A stretch of DNA of 14,974 nt from JAAEQG01 sp023133475 (GCA_030631415.1 DAOVLE010000124.1:1-14974); one strand, 5' to 3'. Positions 1 through 5,542 are shown, counted from the stretch's first letter. Notes: generated by a model from the sequence alone, not told the origin. Numbers and translations are program-made.

Positions 1-2
1 AG

Positions 3-257
3 GTGGCATCCCGGACCCCGCGTGCCGGCATCAGCGTGTCCGAGTTGAGTTTGACGGTAGCCCACGCCGATCGAGCAGACCTCGACGGCAACGGCGTTGT
101 TGACGCCCGAGACATCCGAGCATTCGCCCGTCGGCACAATCTGCGTTTGCAGCCGGCGTTCGATGCCAGGTTGACCGAGTTGGAGGAGGCTTTGGCACCG
201 TCTTTTGATTCGGCAGCCGAGCCGGTTCTTGAGACAACCCCGCACCGCGAGCGGTAG
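3..257 (+). CDS. C-terminal fragment of a secreted dockerin/EF-hand-like protein (5' end outside window)
   Basis: The frame is open from the left edge to a TAG at 255-257. A GTG lies at its first full codon, but the gene most likely continues upstream. The fragment contains one calcium-binding loop of dockerin/EF-hand type, DLDGNGVVDARDI, with Asp/Asn at the expected ligand spacing and a following amphipathic helix (AFARRHNLRL). An acidic, low-complexity tail of about 35 residues follows. Single or paired loops of this kind are typical at the C-termini of planctomycete exported proteins, where they may anchor or fold with calcium; the role here is unknown. The catalytic or main domain is not visible. 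An interspersed repeat begins 20 bp after the stop. Confidence 0.6.
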   Translation: MASRTPRAGISVSELSLTVAHADRADLDGNGVVDARDIRAFARRHNLRLQPAFDARLTELEEALAPSFDSAAEPVLETTPHRER

Positions 258-276
258 GGGGTTTGGCACAGAAATC

Positions 277-297
277 GTAGGGCGGGTTCTACCCGCC
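277..297. repeat. Interspersed repeat family A (short GC palindrome)
   Basis: The core is GTAGGGCGGGTTCTACCCGCC, a hairpin of GGCGGGT with ACCCGCC. Near-identical cores occur at 1072-1092, 1122-1142 (inverted), 2442-2462, 9921-9976 (a pair), 11598-11618 (inverted) and 14195-14214. The gap between the two flanking genes (258-467) holds this repeat, the inverted repeat at 321-376 and the start of family D, and nothing else I recognise. Confidence 0.8.
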
Positions 298-320
298 GCG
301 GTGGCTAAATGAAGATGTGC

Positions 321-376
321 GGGTGCCCCATCCCGTTTCGCCAGCCCGAAGGGCCGACGAACGTGGTGGGGCACCC
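321..376. repeat. Imperfect hairpin with 10-bp perfect outer arms
   Basis: GGGTGCCCCA at 321-330 is the exact reverse complement of TGGGGCACCC at 367-376, with 36 bp between. It lies between convergent gene ends. There is no U-tract, so an intrinsic terminator is not supported. A related GTGCCC(T/C)AT string occurs at about 2489-2496, next to another hairpin. Confidence 0.55.
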
Positions 377-461
377 ATGGTTGCTACCGCGAGGTTGGAA
401 GCCTGCGGTACAGGGTTTATCGACAGCCCCTAAAGCGGTGGGCCACCCACTAAGCAGTGCC

Positions 462-486
462 GCTCCCTTACGGTCGCGGTACTGAT
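462..486. repeat. Interspersed repeat family D
   Basis: The 25-bp segment GCTCCCTTACGGTCGCGGTA plus CTGAT recurs at 4773-4797 with three changes (C for T, A for G, and G for C near the end). It overlaps the last codons and stop of the minus-strand pseudopilin gene, so it supplies that protein's end (SVPRP). A separate shared string, TAAAGCGGTGGGCCACCC, lies just upstream at 431-448 and again at 2738-2755. Confidence 0.6.
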
Positions 487-1037
487 CGTCTCGTGGTCAG
501 TAGTACAGAATAATCCGGATCGTCGCTACAGATGTTGTCAGCCTGACGAGAAGTGTCTGCGTCTCCGAAGTCTCGGTCGGGGCCGGCGGACTCGAAGATG
601 GGAACCTCGCCGTTGTCTTGGACCCGGCGACGCCGTTCGGGACCGGCACTTCGATCGGTCAGATAACGTAACGGCTGACCCCACGGATCGATGCAACGCA
701 GCTTTCCATCAGCCAAAAACAGCAAGCTCGAACCGAGCTTATCGAGCTGGGCGGCTGACGCTGATACCATCTGCAAGCCCGCCAACGCCGGGCCGCAGGT
801 GTCGCCCCAACGGCCGGGCGGATACGCCCCGGTAGTCTCGCGGTAAACAGCGGCGGCCTGACTCAGCCCCTCGATCAAGTTCGACACTTGCCGCACCTTA
901 GCGCGGTTCAGGTAATGCTCGTACAACCCCGCCACCAGCATCAGCGCACCTACGATCATCACGGCGCTTAAGGCCAGTTCGGGCATGGTCATGCCTGCTC
1001 TGTCGATTCGCCTCATTCGCATGGGATCATTATCCAT
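468..1037 (-). CDS. Type II secretion/type IV pilin-like pseudopilin (GspG-like)
   Basis: The product is 189 aa from ATG at 1037, chosen because AAAGGCGAC precedes it at normal spacing. An in-frame ATG at 1100 is rejected because it would translate interspersed repeat A. The N-terminus has a basic leader ending in Gly15 followed by MTMPELALSAVMIVG. This is a prepilin peptidase site with Glu at +5 (residue 20) and a hydrophobic helix of about 20 residues. The globular part has the GspG-like string DPWGQPLRYLTD (about 139-150) and an Asp-rich C-terminal stretch (SAGPDRDFGDAD...DNICSDDPD) resembling the calcium-binding loop of major pseudopilins. It would be exported and assembled into a pseudopilus. 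The last residues and the TAA come from repeat family D. Assignment to GspG itself is tentative, because no other secretion genes adjoin it. Confidence 0.8.
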   Translation of the reverse strand: MDNDPMRMRRIDRAGMTMPELALSAVMIVGALMLVAGLYEHYLNRAKVRQVSNLIEGLSQAAAVYRETTGAYPPGRWGDTCGPALAGLQMVSASAAQLDKLGSSLLFLADGKLRCIDPWGQPLRYLTDRSAGPERRRRVQDNGEVPIFESAGPDRDFGDADTSRQADNICSDDPDYSVLLTTRRSVPRP

Positions 1038-1071
1038 GTCGCCTTTCACTAGACAAGCACCCGCCGCCAAT

Positions 1072-1142
1072 GTAGGGCGGGTTCCACCCGCCATCGGCAA
1101 GTAAAACGCAACGCCATGGCCGGCGGGTAAAACCCGCCCTAC
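1072..1142. repeat. Full-length inverted pair of repeat A
   Basis: GTAGGGCGGGTTCCACCCGCC (1072-1092) is followed by a 29-bp centre and then GGCGGGTAAAACCCGCCCTAC (1122-1142). The outer 12 bp, GTAGGGCGGGTT and AACCCGCCCTAC, are exact inverted repeats. The centre (ATCGGCAAGTAAAACGCAAC) resembles the DNA after the copy at 2442-2462, so the element is longer than its hairpin. The remaining gap, 1143-1264, is AT-richer and contains part of another repeat at about 1205-1235. Confidence 0.75.
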
Positions 1143-1204
1143 AACTGTGATTATGCCGTTTTCTCAGTTTTTCACGTTCCATTTTTCGCGCTCTCTTTCT
1201 ACAC

Positions 1205-1235
1205 GCTCCCCTTCGGGTCGCCGCTAAACGCTACG
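1205..1235 (+). repeat. Interspersed repeat E (CTCCCCTTCGGGTCGCCGCT...)
   Basis: GCTCCCCTTCGGGTCGCCGCTAAACGCTACG matches 12356-12386. It abuts the truncated 5' end of the next gene. The reading frame stays open through it back to TGA at 1148-1150, but with no ATG and no ribosome binding site. Confidence 0.7.
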
Positions 1236-1264
1236 CCTCTTTCGCCGAGAACCTTACTGGGCCT

Positions 1265-2284
1265 GTGGCGACCTTGCCGGACTGCGATACGGACGCCGGT
1301 TCGGGCGATGCCTGGGCGACGGGTCCGCCGGGCGATCCAGGCCTCGAGTTTGGGGGCACTTTCTATGTCTTCGGCGATCCGCCCAAGGCCCCGAAGAATT
1401 ACGACTATAACCGCAACGGCAATCCGCCGATCCCGGCCGGCTTCTTCGGGCCGGGCTCGGAGGAGTACCATGGTGTGGTCGAGTTGCAGGGTCAGGCGCA
1501 GTCGATGAAGACGATGGGCACCACCGACACGCTGATCGAGCACCCGCCGCTACGGTTCGGGTTCAGCGCTCTGCCGGTCACTGACATCGTGCCGGCCAGA
1601 CTCAATTCGCTGAGCCTGCGAAGCCGCGAGCCGATCGTGGTCTACATGGCACCGGGCGATTGCAACGACAACGGAACGCCGGATGCGAACGATGTTACGG
1701 CAGGCACCAGCACGGATGCCAATAGCAACGGTGTGCCCGATGAGTGCGAATGGCATATAGCCGCCGAGTTGTCCCCGCTCCCGAGCCAAGACGGGTACAT
1801 CGCCGCGACCAAGACCCACGAAAACGGCGGGGTCTTTGACGCACTCGTCTACATCCCGCCGGTGTTCGTGTTTGTGAACATGGCGGGCTTGAATGCCGAG
1901 CAGGACCCGTCATCGGGCAACGTGAAGGTCCTCGATACGGTCGAGCAAGGTTGGGACCCCATCGTGTTCGAGTTCTTCGATCAGCCGTTCTCTCTCTGTG
2001 TCGAGGACGAGGACATCTACACGCCTCCGTGTGCGATAGGGAACTTCATTCCCGCGGTTGATAGCTCGGGCAAAGGCGGTATACGTCAGCAGACCACCTG
2101 TGTCTCGCACATCCAGCCGGGTGAGCGTCACTACTTCTGCCCGCCGCGGTGCATCGAGTCGCTGTGCACTTACTCAGCCGTAGAGGCCCGGCGTGGGGAG
2201 TTTGTTTCCCGGTGGGTTGTGCTGCACCGGCTTGTCCGGCATTCCCGGCGAAGATCATGCCAGGCCCATTCTGTTATGCGTTGA
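1265..2284 (+). CDS. 5'-truncated planctomycete-type secreted protein; probably frameshifted near its end
   Basis: The 339-codon frame begins at a GTG with no ribosome binding site. It starts mid-domain (CDTDAGSGDAWATGPPGDPG) and lacks a signal peptide, so the real N-terminus appears lost, with repeat E lying just upstream. Residues 1-125 resemble exported planctomycete proteins with a FFGPGSEEYHG and TDTLIEHPP pattern; I recognise the style, not a named family. Residues 132-162 carry the Cys/Asp/Asn motif DCNDNGTPDANDV...DANSNGVPDECE, a likely calcium-binding linker common in these bacteria. From about residue 300 the translation becomes Arg/Ser-rich, while the -1 frame becomes Cys-rich and coherent, which suggests a frameshift near 2165-2195. 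The function is unknown. The gene is likely decayed, or the assembly has an indel. Confidence 0.6.
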   Translation: MATLPDCDTDAGSGDAWATGPPGDPGLEFGGTFYVFGDPPKAPKNYDYNRNGNPPIPAGFFGPGSEEYHGVVELQGQAQSMKTMGTTDTLIEHPPLRFGFSALPVTDIVPARLNSLSLRSREPIVVYMAPGDCNDNGTPDANDVTAGTSTDANSNGVPDECEWHIAAELSPLPSQDGYIAATKTHENGGVFDALVYIPPVFVFVNMAGLNAEQDPSSGNVKVLDTVEQGWDPIVFEFFDQPFSLCVEDEDIYTPPCAIGNFIPAVDSSGKGGIRQQTTCVSHIQPGERHYFCPPRCIESLCTYSAVEARRGEFVSRWVVLHRLVRHSRRRSCQAHSVMR

Positions 2285-2436
2285 ATCCAGCCACCTGTCC
2301 GCAGGTGGGTTGGTTCCTGTTGGGGATTGGCCGATTTTGCCCGGCTCCACCGTGCGGCACACCAGTTGGCATTTGTGTTCGGTTCTACGGTGGGCCTATC
2401 ACTTGCACCCCCACGGGCAGGTTCTTGTGCCCGTAG
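2185..2436 (+). pseudogene. Displaced Cys-rich C-terminus of the preceding gene (-1 frame)
   Basis: In the frame one base back from the 1265 gene, about 83 codons to TAG (2434-2436) encode a Cys-rich sequence. It has about ten Cys spaced every 6-12 residues (for example GVCFPVGCAAPACPAF, ATCPQVGWFL and GRFLCP). It continues the Cys pattern seen just before in the other frame (CVSHI, YFCPPRCIESLC). No ATG start with a ribosome binding site fits a separate gene. Reading it as the frameshifted tail is inference. Repeat A starts 5 bp after the stop. Confidence 0.45.
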
Positions 2437-2441
2437 ATGTA

Positions 2442-2462
2442 GGGCGGGTTCTACCCGCCACC
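2442..2462. repeat. Repeat family A copy
   Basis: GTAGGGCGGGTTCTACCCGCC, followed by ACCGACAAGTGAAAACGCAA, which resembles the centre of the 1072-1142 copy. It lies just downstream of the TAG at 2434-2436. Confidence 0.8.
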
Positions 2463-2496
2463 GACAAGTGAAAACGCAACGTGGTGAGTGCCCTAT

Positions 2497-2537
2497 CTCG
2501 TTCCGGTTGCCTGCCTGGCGCAGGCAGCCGGAACGAG
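2497..2537. repeat. Strong hairpin, 17-bp arms
   Basis: CTCGTTCCGGTTGCCTG (2497-2513) pairs with CAGGCAGCCGGAACGAG (2521-2537), with one G-T wobble and a 7-nt loop. There is no T-run on either side. It may be a repetitive extragenic palindrome, or it may stabilise or terminate transcripts from the degenerate gene upstream. Confidence 0.65.
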
Positions 2538-2621
2538 GGTTTGGTATTCTTGGGGCCGGTGTGTGAGTTCCCGTATCTGCCGGTTCCGCCGTAAGGGTCA
2601 GCCTGCGTTGGCATAGAGCAC

Positions 2622-2692
2622 TTAGCTGTAACTTCTTTCCAGGGAATACTCTGCGATCTCCGCGCTCTCTGCGGTGTGAGAAATGCGGGTTA
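2622..2692. repeat. Interspersed repeat family C (71 bp)
   Basis: This 71-bp stretch is the reverse complement of 11399-11469 with five differences by hand alignment. It contains the CTCTGCG...CTCCGCG...GCGGTGTGAGAAATGCGGG core. A third copy at 14836-14853 is cut off by the insertion sequence, and a looser relative lies at about 11539-11586. The rest of 2540-2800 holds the family-D-linked string at 2738-2755 and no gene I can support. Confidence 0.8.
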
Positions 2693-2816
2693 GCTCTGAG
2701 GAACACGAATCGCGTCAGGATTCGCGTCCCCCACCGCTAAAGCGGTGGGCCACCCGCCTGATGCCACAAAATATGGCTACACCCGGGAAGAAATCTCTAA
2801 CCCAATTCATTTCCAT

Positions 2817-2844
2817 TTGTCAATTATATTGGTTACAATACAGT
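2817..2844 (+). promoter_or_regulatory. Possible promoter of the YED-repeat lipoprotein
   Basis: TTGTCA (2817-2822) lies 16 bp before TACAGT (2839-2844), and TACAAT at 2834-2839 is an alternative -10. The local DNA is AT-rich against a GC-rich background, and the start codon is 33 bp downstream. Planctomycete promoter consensus is poorly known, so this is weak. Confidence 0.35.
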
Positions 2845-2876
2845 ATGCACGGGATACCAAAACAGGAGGTAAAGCC

Positions 2877-3206
2877 ATGAGATGGGTAAGACTCCAGAAA
2901 ATGCTGGCAGTGCTGGCCGTGGGAGGGATGCCGTTTGCCACGGTTTCGTCGTGTGATTACGGCCCGACGGGGGCCGACTTCTTCCTGGATCGCGGCGTCG
3001 ACACATTCTATCCGCCCGGGTACGCCATCGACTATCCGGGTGGGTTCGACGTGGTTATCGAGGAGGATGTCTACTATGAGGAAGACGTCTACTACGAAGA
3101 CGAATACTACTACGAAGATGAGTACTACTACGAAGATGAATACTACTACGAAGACGACTACTATTACGAAGACGACTACTACTTTGACTTCTTCGGCCTG
3201 TTCTAA
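2877..3206 (+). CDS. Small exported lipoprotein with Tyr/Glu/Asp hexapeptide repeats
   Basis: The product is 109 aa from ATG at 2877, preceded by a strong AGGAGG-type site (ACAGGAGGTAAAGCC). The longer in-frame ATG at 2745 is rejected because it has no such site and adds an unlikely leader. The N-terminus is a signal peptide (about 1-25: basic start, then MLAVLAVGGMPFA) ending in VSSC, which fits a lipobox with Cys26 as the lipidated residue. Residues about 64-104 are seven tandem six-residue units of the form (D/E)-(Y/V)-Y-Y-E-(D/E), ending DYYFDFFGLF. The tail is therefore strongly acidic and Tyr-rich. Likely roles are metal or calcium binding, or surface adhesion, but none is demonstrated. 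The repeat is also visible in DNA as an 18-bp period. I know no named family. Confidence 0.75.
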   Translation: MRWVRLQKMLAVLAVGGMPFATVSSCDYGPTGADFFLDRGVDTFYPPGYAIDYPGGFDVVIEEDVYYEEDVYYEDEYYYEDEYYYEDEYYYEDDYYYEDDYYFDFFGLF

Positions 3207-3263
3207 CTGCCAAAACGGTGTTGTGGCGGCAAGCCGACGGCTCACCAGGAGGTTCGCTAAGTA

Positions 3264-3295
3264 TCTGTGGTCGGGTCCGCAGACCCGACCACAGA
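3264..3295. repeat. Perfect 14-bp hairpin after the lipoprotein gene
   Basis: TCTGTGGTCGGGTC (3264-3277) and its exact complement (3282-3295) flank a CGCA loop. Part of it (GGTCCGCAGACCCGAC) recurs at about 3928-3943, so it belongs to a dispersed palindrome family. There is no T-run. It could still act as a transcript 3' stabiliser 58 bp after the stop codon. Confidence 0.6.
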
Positions 3296-3421
3296 CTGGC
3301 GGGCATTCTCGTGGCAGAGACCGGGCTTGACGTGGCGACCTACCATGGGGTTGACCAGACATAGCCAATCCCGACGGGAAACAGCCCGCAAAACCGACGT
3401 GCCGACAGCCAGACCCGGATG

Positions 3422-3472
3422 CTAGCGCTGGTCGATTATGATTTCGTCAATTTGTGTGATGACTTCGATCAT
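3422..3472 (-). CDS. Micro-ORF 2, 16-residue peptide, overlapping ribosome site
   Basis: ATG at 3472 encodes MIEVITQIDEIIIDQR, then TAG. It is preceded by TTAGGAG at a 9-nt spacing, among the better Shine-Dalgarno matches in the window. That site includes the stop codon of micro-ORF 1, so translation could be coupled. The peptide has Ile/Val at i, i+3/4 positions and acidic residues on the other side, suggesting an amphipathic helix. Such short frames arise by chance; the ribosome sites and tandem layout are the only support. Confidence 0.35.
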   Translation of the reverse strand: MIEVITQIDEIIIDQR

Positions 3473-3484
3473 TGCTTTCGGCTC

Positions 3485-3550
3485 CTAACAAGGGATTTGA
3501 TCGATAAAGAGGAGCAGAAAGTCAATCCAATTGGAGAAAATATCCCACAT
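3485..3550 (-). CDS. Micro-ORF 1, 21-residue hydrophobic peptide
   Basis: ATG at 3550 encodes MWDIFSNWIDFLLLFIDQIP plus Cys, then TAG. It is preceded by GAAAGGAACGGTACG, an AAGGA-type site. The peptide is aromatic/aliphatic with regularly spaced Asp, like an amphipathic or membrane-seeking helix. Small peptides of this build include type I toxins and phenol-soluble-modulin-like peptides, but there is no homology evidence. It starts a two-cistron arrangement with micro-ORF 2, 12 nt downstream. An AT-rich segment with a candidate -10 and an inverted repeat lies just upstream. Confidence 0.35.
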   Translation of the reverse strand: MWDIFSNWIDFLLLFIDQIPC

Positions 3551-3561
3551 CGTACCGTTCC

Positions 3562-3589
3562 TTTCGTTTGAGTTATACTATAAACGAAA
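3562..3589 (-). promoter_or_regulatory. Inverted repeat over a candidate -10 upstream of micro-ORF 1
   Basis: TTTCGTTT and AAACGAAA, perfect 8-bp complements 12 bp apart, bracket TATAGTATAAC read on the minus strand. The arrangement would suit an operator around a -10 box. No clear -35 was found. The remaining gap, 3600-3863, holds a few chance-sized ORFs and an A6/T6 hairpin at about 3763-3780, but no gene I can support. Confidence 0.3.
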
Positions 3590-3863
3590 CCGTTCGGTCG
3601 ATTGGTTCACCCAGAGCTGCTTTGCCCTCCCTTGCAATTATCCACGTCATCGGCACAAGCAGAGGGCGACTTGAGTGAAACTACTCATTTTGACCATGTT
3701 TCCTACAACCGCTTACCTATCTAATAGCACTTTTGGCGAGGGGGATCAACGACAAAACGTCCTAAAAAATGGCTTTTTTCCAGCCCTGTCAACGAAACCA
3801 GTCGGATATTCGCCAGATTGCCAGAGGGGCGATAAAATGGGGAAATAGCTATCCGCTAGCTCG

Positions 3864-3905
3864 GTAGGGTGGGTGGAGCTTCACGGAGTGAGGCACAACC
3901 CACCG
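3864..3905. repeat. Interspersed repeat family B
   Basis: GTAGGGTGGGTGGAGCTTCA... ends in CAACCCACCG. The outer GGTGGGT and ACCCACC pair. Other copies are at 12240-12280, 14224-14264 and 14344-14384 (inverted). The inner stem differs between copies but stays complementary (CCTCGCGGAGCGAGG; CCTGCCGCAGGCAGG), which is what a fold-maintained element would show. Confidence 0.75.
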
Positions 3906-3994
3906 TCCCGGCTGTAGTAGTAGGTCTGGTCCGCAGACCCGACGTATACATTCAGTAAACCCGTATGCGGGATAGCGTGGCGGCAAGCTTGCGT

Positions 3995-4067
3995 TAGGCC
4001 CGGCATTTATGCCGGGTATTGGAGTGGTTGCCTTTGGCCTTCTCACCCGGCATAAATGCCGGGCCTA
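3995..4067. repeat. 23-bp inverted repeat whose arms are themselves palindromes
   Basis: TAGGCCCGGCATTTATGCCG plus GGT (3995-4017) is the exact reverse complement of 4045-4067, with a 27-bp centre. Each arm is nearly self-complementary (CCCGGCATttATGCCGGG), so each can fold alone or pair with the other. Confidence 0.75.
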
Positions 4068-4200
4068 GCGCGACCCGTCAAGACGTGAAACTGTCTCGCC
4101 GAAAACGGGACTAGCGCTGTCATACCAGGGACCCGCAGAAGAGGACGCCGGTGAGGGCATAGGTGTCCCCTCTCACATCCTCTCCTTGTTGCCTCGCTTT

Positions 4201-4750
4201 TAGCTGAAGCAACTCACCACCTACGCTGTCACCCCTTGTCCCCCTCCCAGTCTTGGGCAATAATTAAGGAAACCACCGGGCGTTATGACACCCGGCGATT
4301 CCCTATATGGAGGGGAAGGAAGCCTATTTACTGAACTCTTGCGGGAAATGAGCACTCTCACACTCACCCCCTCGCATAACTATTAAGCATGGTTGATGCC
4401 AAAACGGATTTAGCCACTTGTAGTGGTGCGGAAAAGGGCCGCGAGTCGAATCCCGGGGAACCCTTGGGCGACCATATCTCATTGTCATACAACGAGTTAC
4501 GCTCTCGGTGCCCGTTATTGATCACCAGGCGGCTACGGGTGTGGAGATCGTCCTGGGCCGGCAAATTGGTCGGCCACTTGGCCACGACCTGGCCATCGGC
4601 GCAACTGCTTCTGTTGTCGCAAGCTATGCTCCGCCGGCAGGCTGCCGCCGGTTCGGCAGTTGTCCGGGCCGCGGCATAACTGCTTATTTGGCAAGGGTTT
4701 CTGTTTGGCTTGGGAAGTGGCCACCTAGTGGCCACCTGGCCACCCAGAGT
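4201..4750 (+). ncRNA. Candidate structured non-coding unit, copy 1
   Basis: This ~550-bp unit aligns with 4949-5508 along most of its length. The order in both copies is: TAGNTGAAGCAACTC start; CCACCGGG hairpin module; TCGCATAACTATTAAGCATGG; a core with short stems (GGTT...AGCC, CCAC/GTGG, GCGG/CCGC, and an 8-position stem at 4478-4496); TGTGGAGATCGTCC; and TGGCCA-rich boxes near the end. Frames that cross it are not conserved as protein: aligned codons differ mostly at amino-acid-changing sites. The middle (about 4600-4700) is not shared. The strand and the RNA nature are inference. No known RNA family was recognised. Confidence 0.4.
4273..4320. repeat. Two-hairpin module, copy A
   Basis: CCGGG-cgttatgaca-CCCGG (4276-4295) is followed by TTCCctatatGGAGGGGAAGGAA, which forms a second small stem. 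The same arrangement recurs at 4820-4866 and 5021-5068 with different stem bases. Confidence 0.5.
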
Positions 4751-4819
4751 ATAGGTGATGTATTGCATGGTTGCTCCCTCACGGTCGCAGTGTTGATTGG
4801 TGCGTGGCGCACAAAAGAA

Positions 4820-4866
4820 GATCACCGAGCGTGGGGACACTCGGTGATCTCTATGGAGGGGACTGG
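4820..4866. repeat. Two-hairpin module, copy B (between the two units)
   Basis: GATCACCGAG (4820-4829) pairs perfectly with CTCGGTGATC (4840-4849) around CGTGGGGACA. CTCTATGGAGGGGACTGGAA follows. It shares the CG-N6-CA loop form and the TATGGAGGGGA trailer with copy A, but has different stem bases. The spacer 4867-4948 shows nothing further. Confidence 0.55.
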
Positions 4867-4948
4867 AAACTAATGCGTGTCAGGAGTCTGCTCCGGTCAA
4901 AGACCCTCCTCCCAAAGCGAGGAATAACCTCACTGGATCTATAGCCCT

Positions 4949-5508
4949 TAGATGAAGCAACTCGCATTCTAGCTCCTTACCCCCTATCCCCCTCCTAGGT
5001 TTAGGCAGCGATAAGAAAACCACCGGGTGCTCCAGCACCCGATGATTCCTCACAATGAGGGGAAGAAAGCCTAATTAACTGCTCTCGCGGAAAACGAACA
5101 CTTTTGCATTTATGCTCTCGCATAACTATTAAGCATGGCTGATGCCAAAACGGGTTTAGCCATTGGCGGCGGTGCGGAAAAGAGCCGCAAGTCGAATCCC
5201 GGGGAAGCCTTTGGCGGGCATATCTTGTTGCTACGCAATGAGTTACGCTCTCGATGCCCGTTATTGATTCCCTGACGGCTAACGAATGTGGAGATCGTCC
5301 CGGGCCGGCAAGTTAGTCGGCCATTTGACCACAACTTGGCCATCGGCGTATCTTCTTGTTTTGGTGGTAGTTATGTTTTGGCGAGAGTTTATCGCCCGAT
5401 CGGCGGCCCGGCTAGGCGGCAACGTAACCTCTTATTCAGTAATGATTTTTGGTCGCCTCGGTAGTGGCCGCCAAGTGGTCGGCGAGTGGCCACTTGGCCA
5501 CCCGGAGT
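4949..5508 (+). ncRNA. Candidate structured non-coding unit, copy 2
   Basis: This is the second copy of the unit at 4201-4750, offset by about 748 bp, with long near-identical blocks (CTCGCATAACTATTAAGCAT; AGTCGAATCCCGGGGAA; GAGTTACGCTCTCG). Here CGGGCAT (5216-5222) and ATGCCCG (5254-5260) can close the core, but this stem is broken in copy 1. The stem at 5224-5242 pairs throughout, with wobbles. No protein frame with a convincing start fits. Possible identities are a novel structured RNA, or the remains of a non-autonomous mobile element. Confidence 0.4.
5021..5068. repeat. Two-hairpin module, copy C
   Basis: CGGGTG-ctccag-CACCCG is followed by TTCCTCacaatGAGGGGAA. It is the equivalent of copy A at the head of unit 2. 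The stem sequence differs from A and B, but the fold and the purine-rich trailer are kept. Confidence 0.5.
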
Positions 5509-5542
5509 GCCAGCGACGGGTCGAACTGTGAACCTGAGGACC

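Noticed and set aside
2170..2706. 178-codon minus-strand frame
   Set aside because: It crosses several interspersed repeats and has Arg/Pro/Thr-rich composition with no domain, so it looks like a chance open frame.
2820..3368. Minus-strand 182-codon frame with a Val/Phe-rich stretch resembling a membrane protein
   Set aside because: The hydrophobic stretch is the antisense of the Tyr/Glu/Asp repeat of the lipoprotein gene, which has the ribosome site and signal peptide.
3652..3703. A further chain of small minus-strand frames (MVKMSSFTQVALCLCR and an overlapping 25-residue frame)
   Set aside because: The start context is weaker than for the two micro-ORFs and the composition is unremarkable. 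Likely chance, though an ATGA overlap is present.
4440..4470. tRNA T-arm-like GAGTCGAATCCC in unit 1 (also in unit 2)
   Set aside because: The flanking bases do not form a 5-bp T-stem and no acceptor, D or anticodon arm could be built.
4364..4840. 158-codon minus-strand frame across unit 1, with a counterpart at 5110-5343 in unit 2
   Set aside because: Both copies share short identical peptide stretches, but most codon differences change the amino acid and neither frame has a supported start. Better explained as non-coding DNA.
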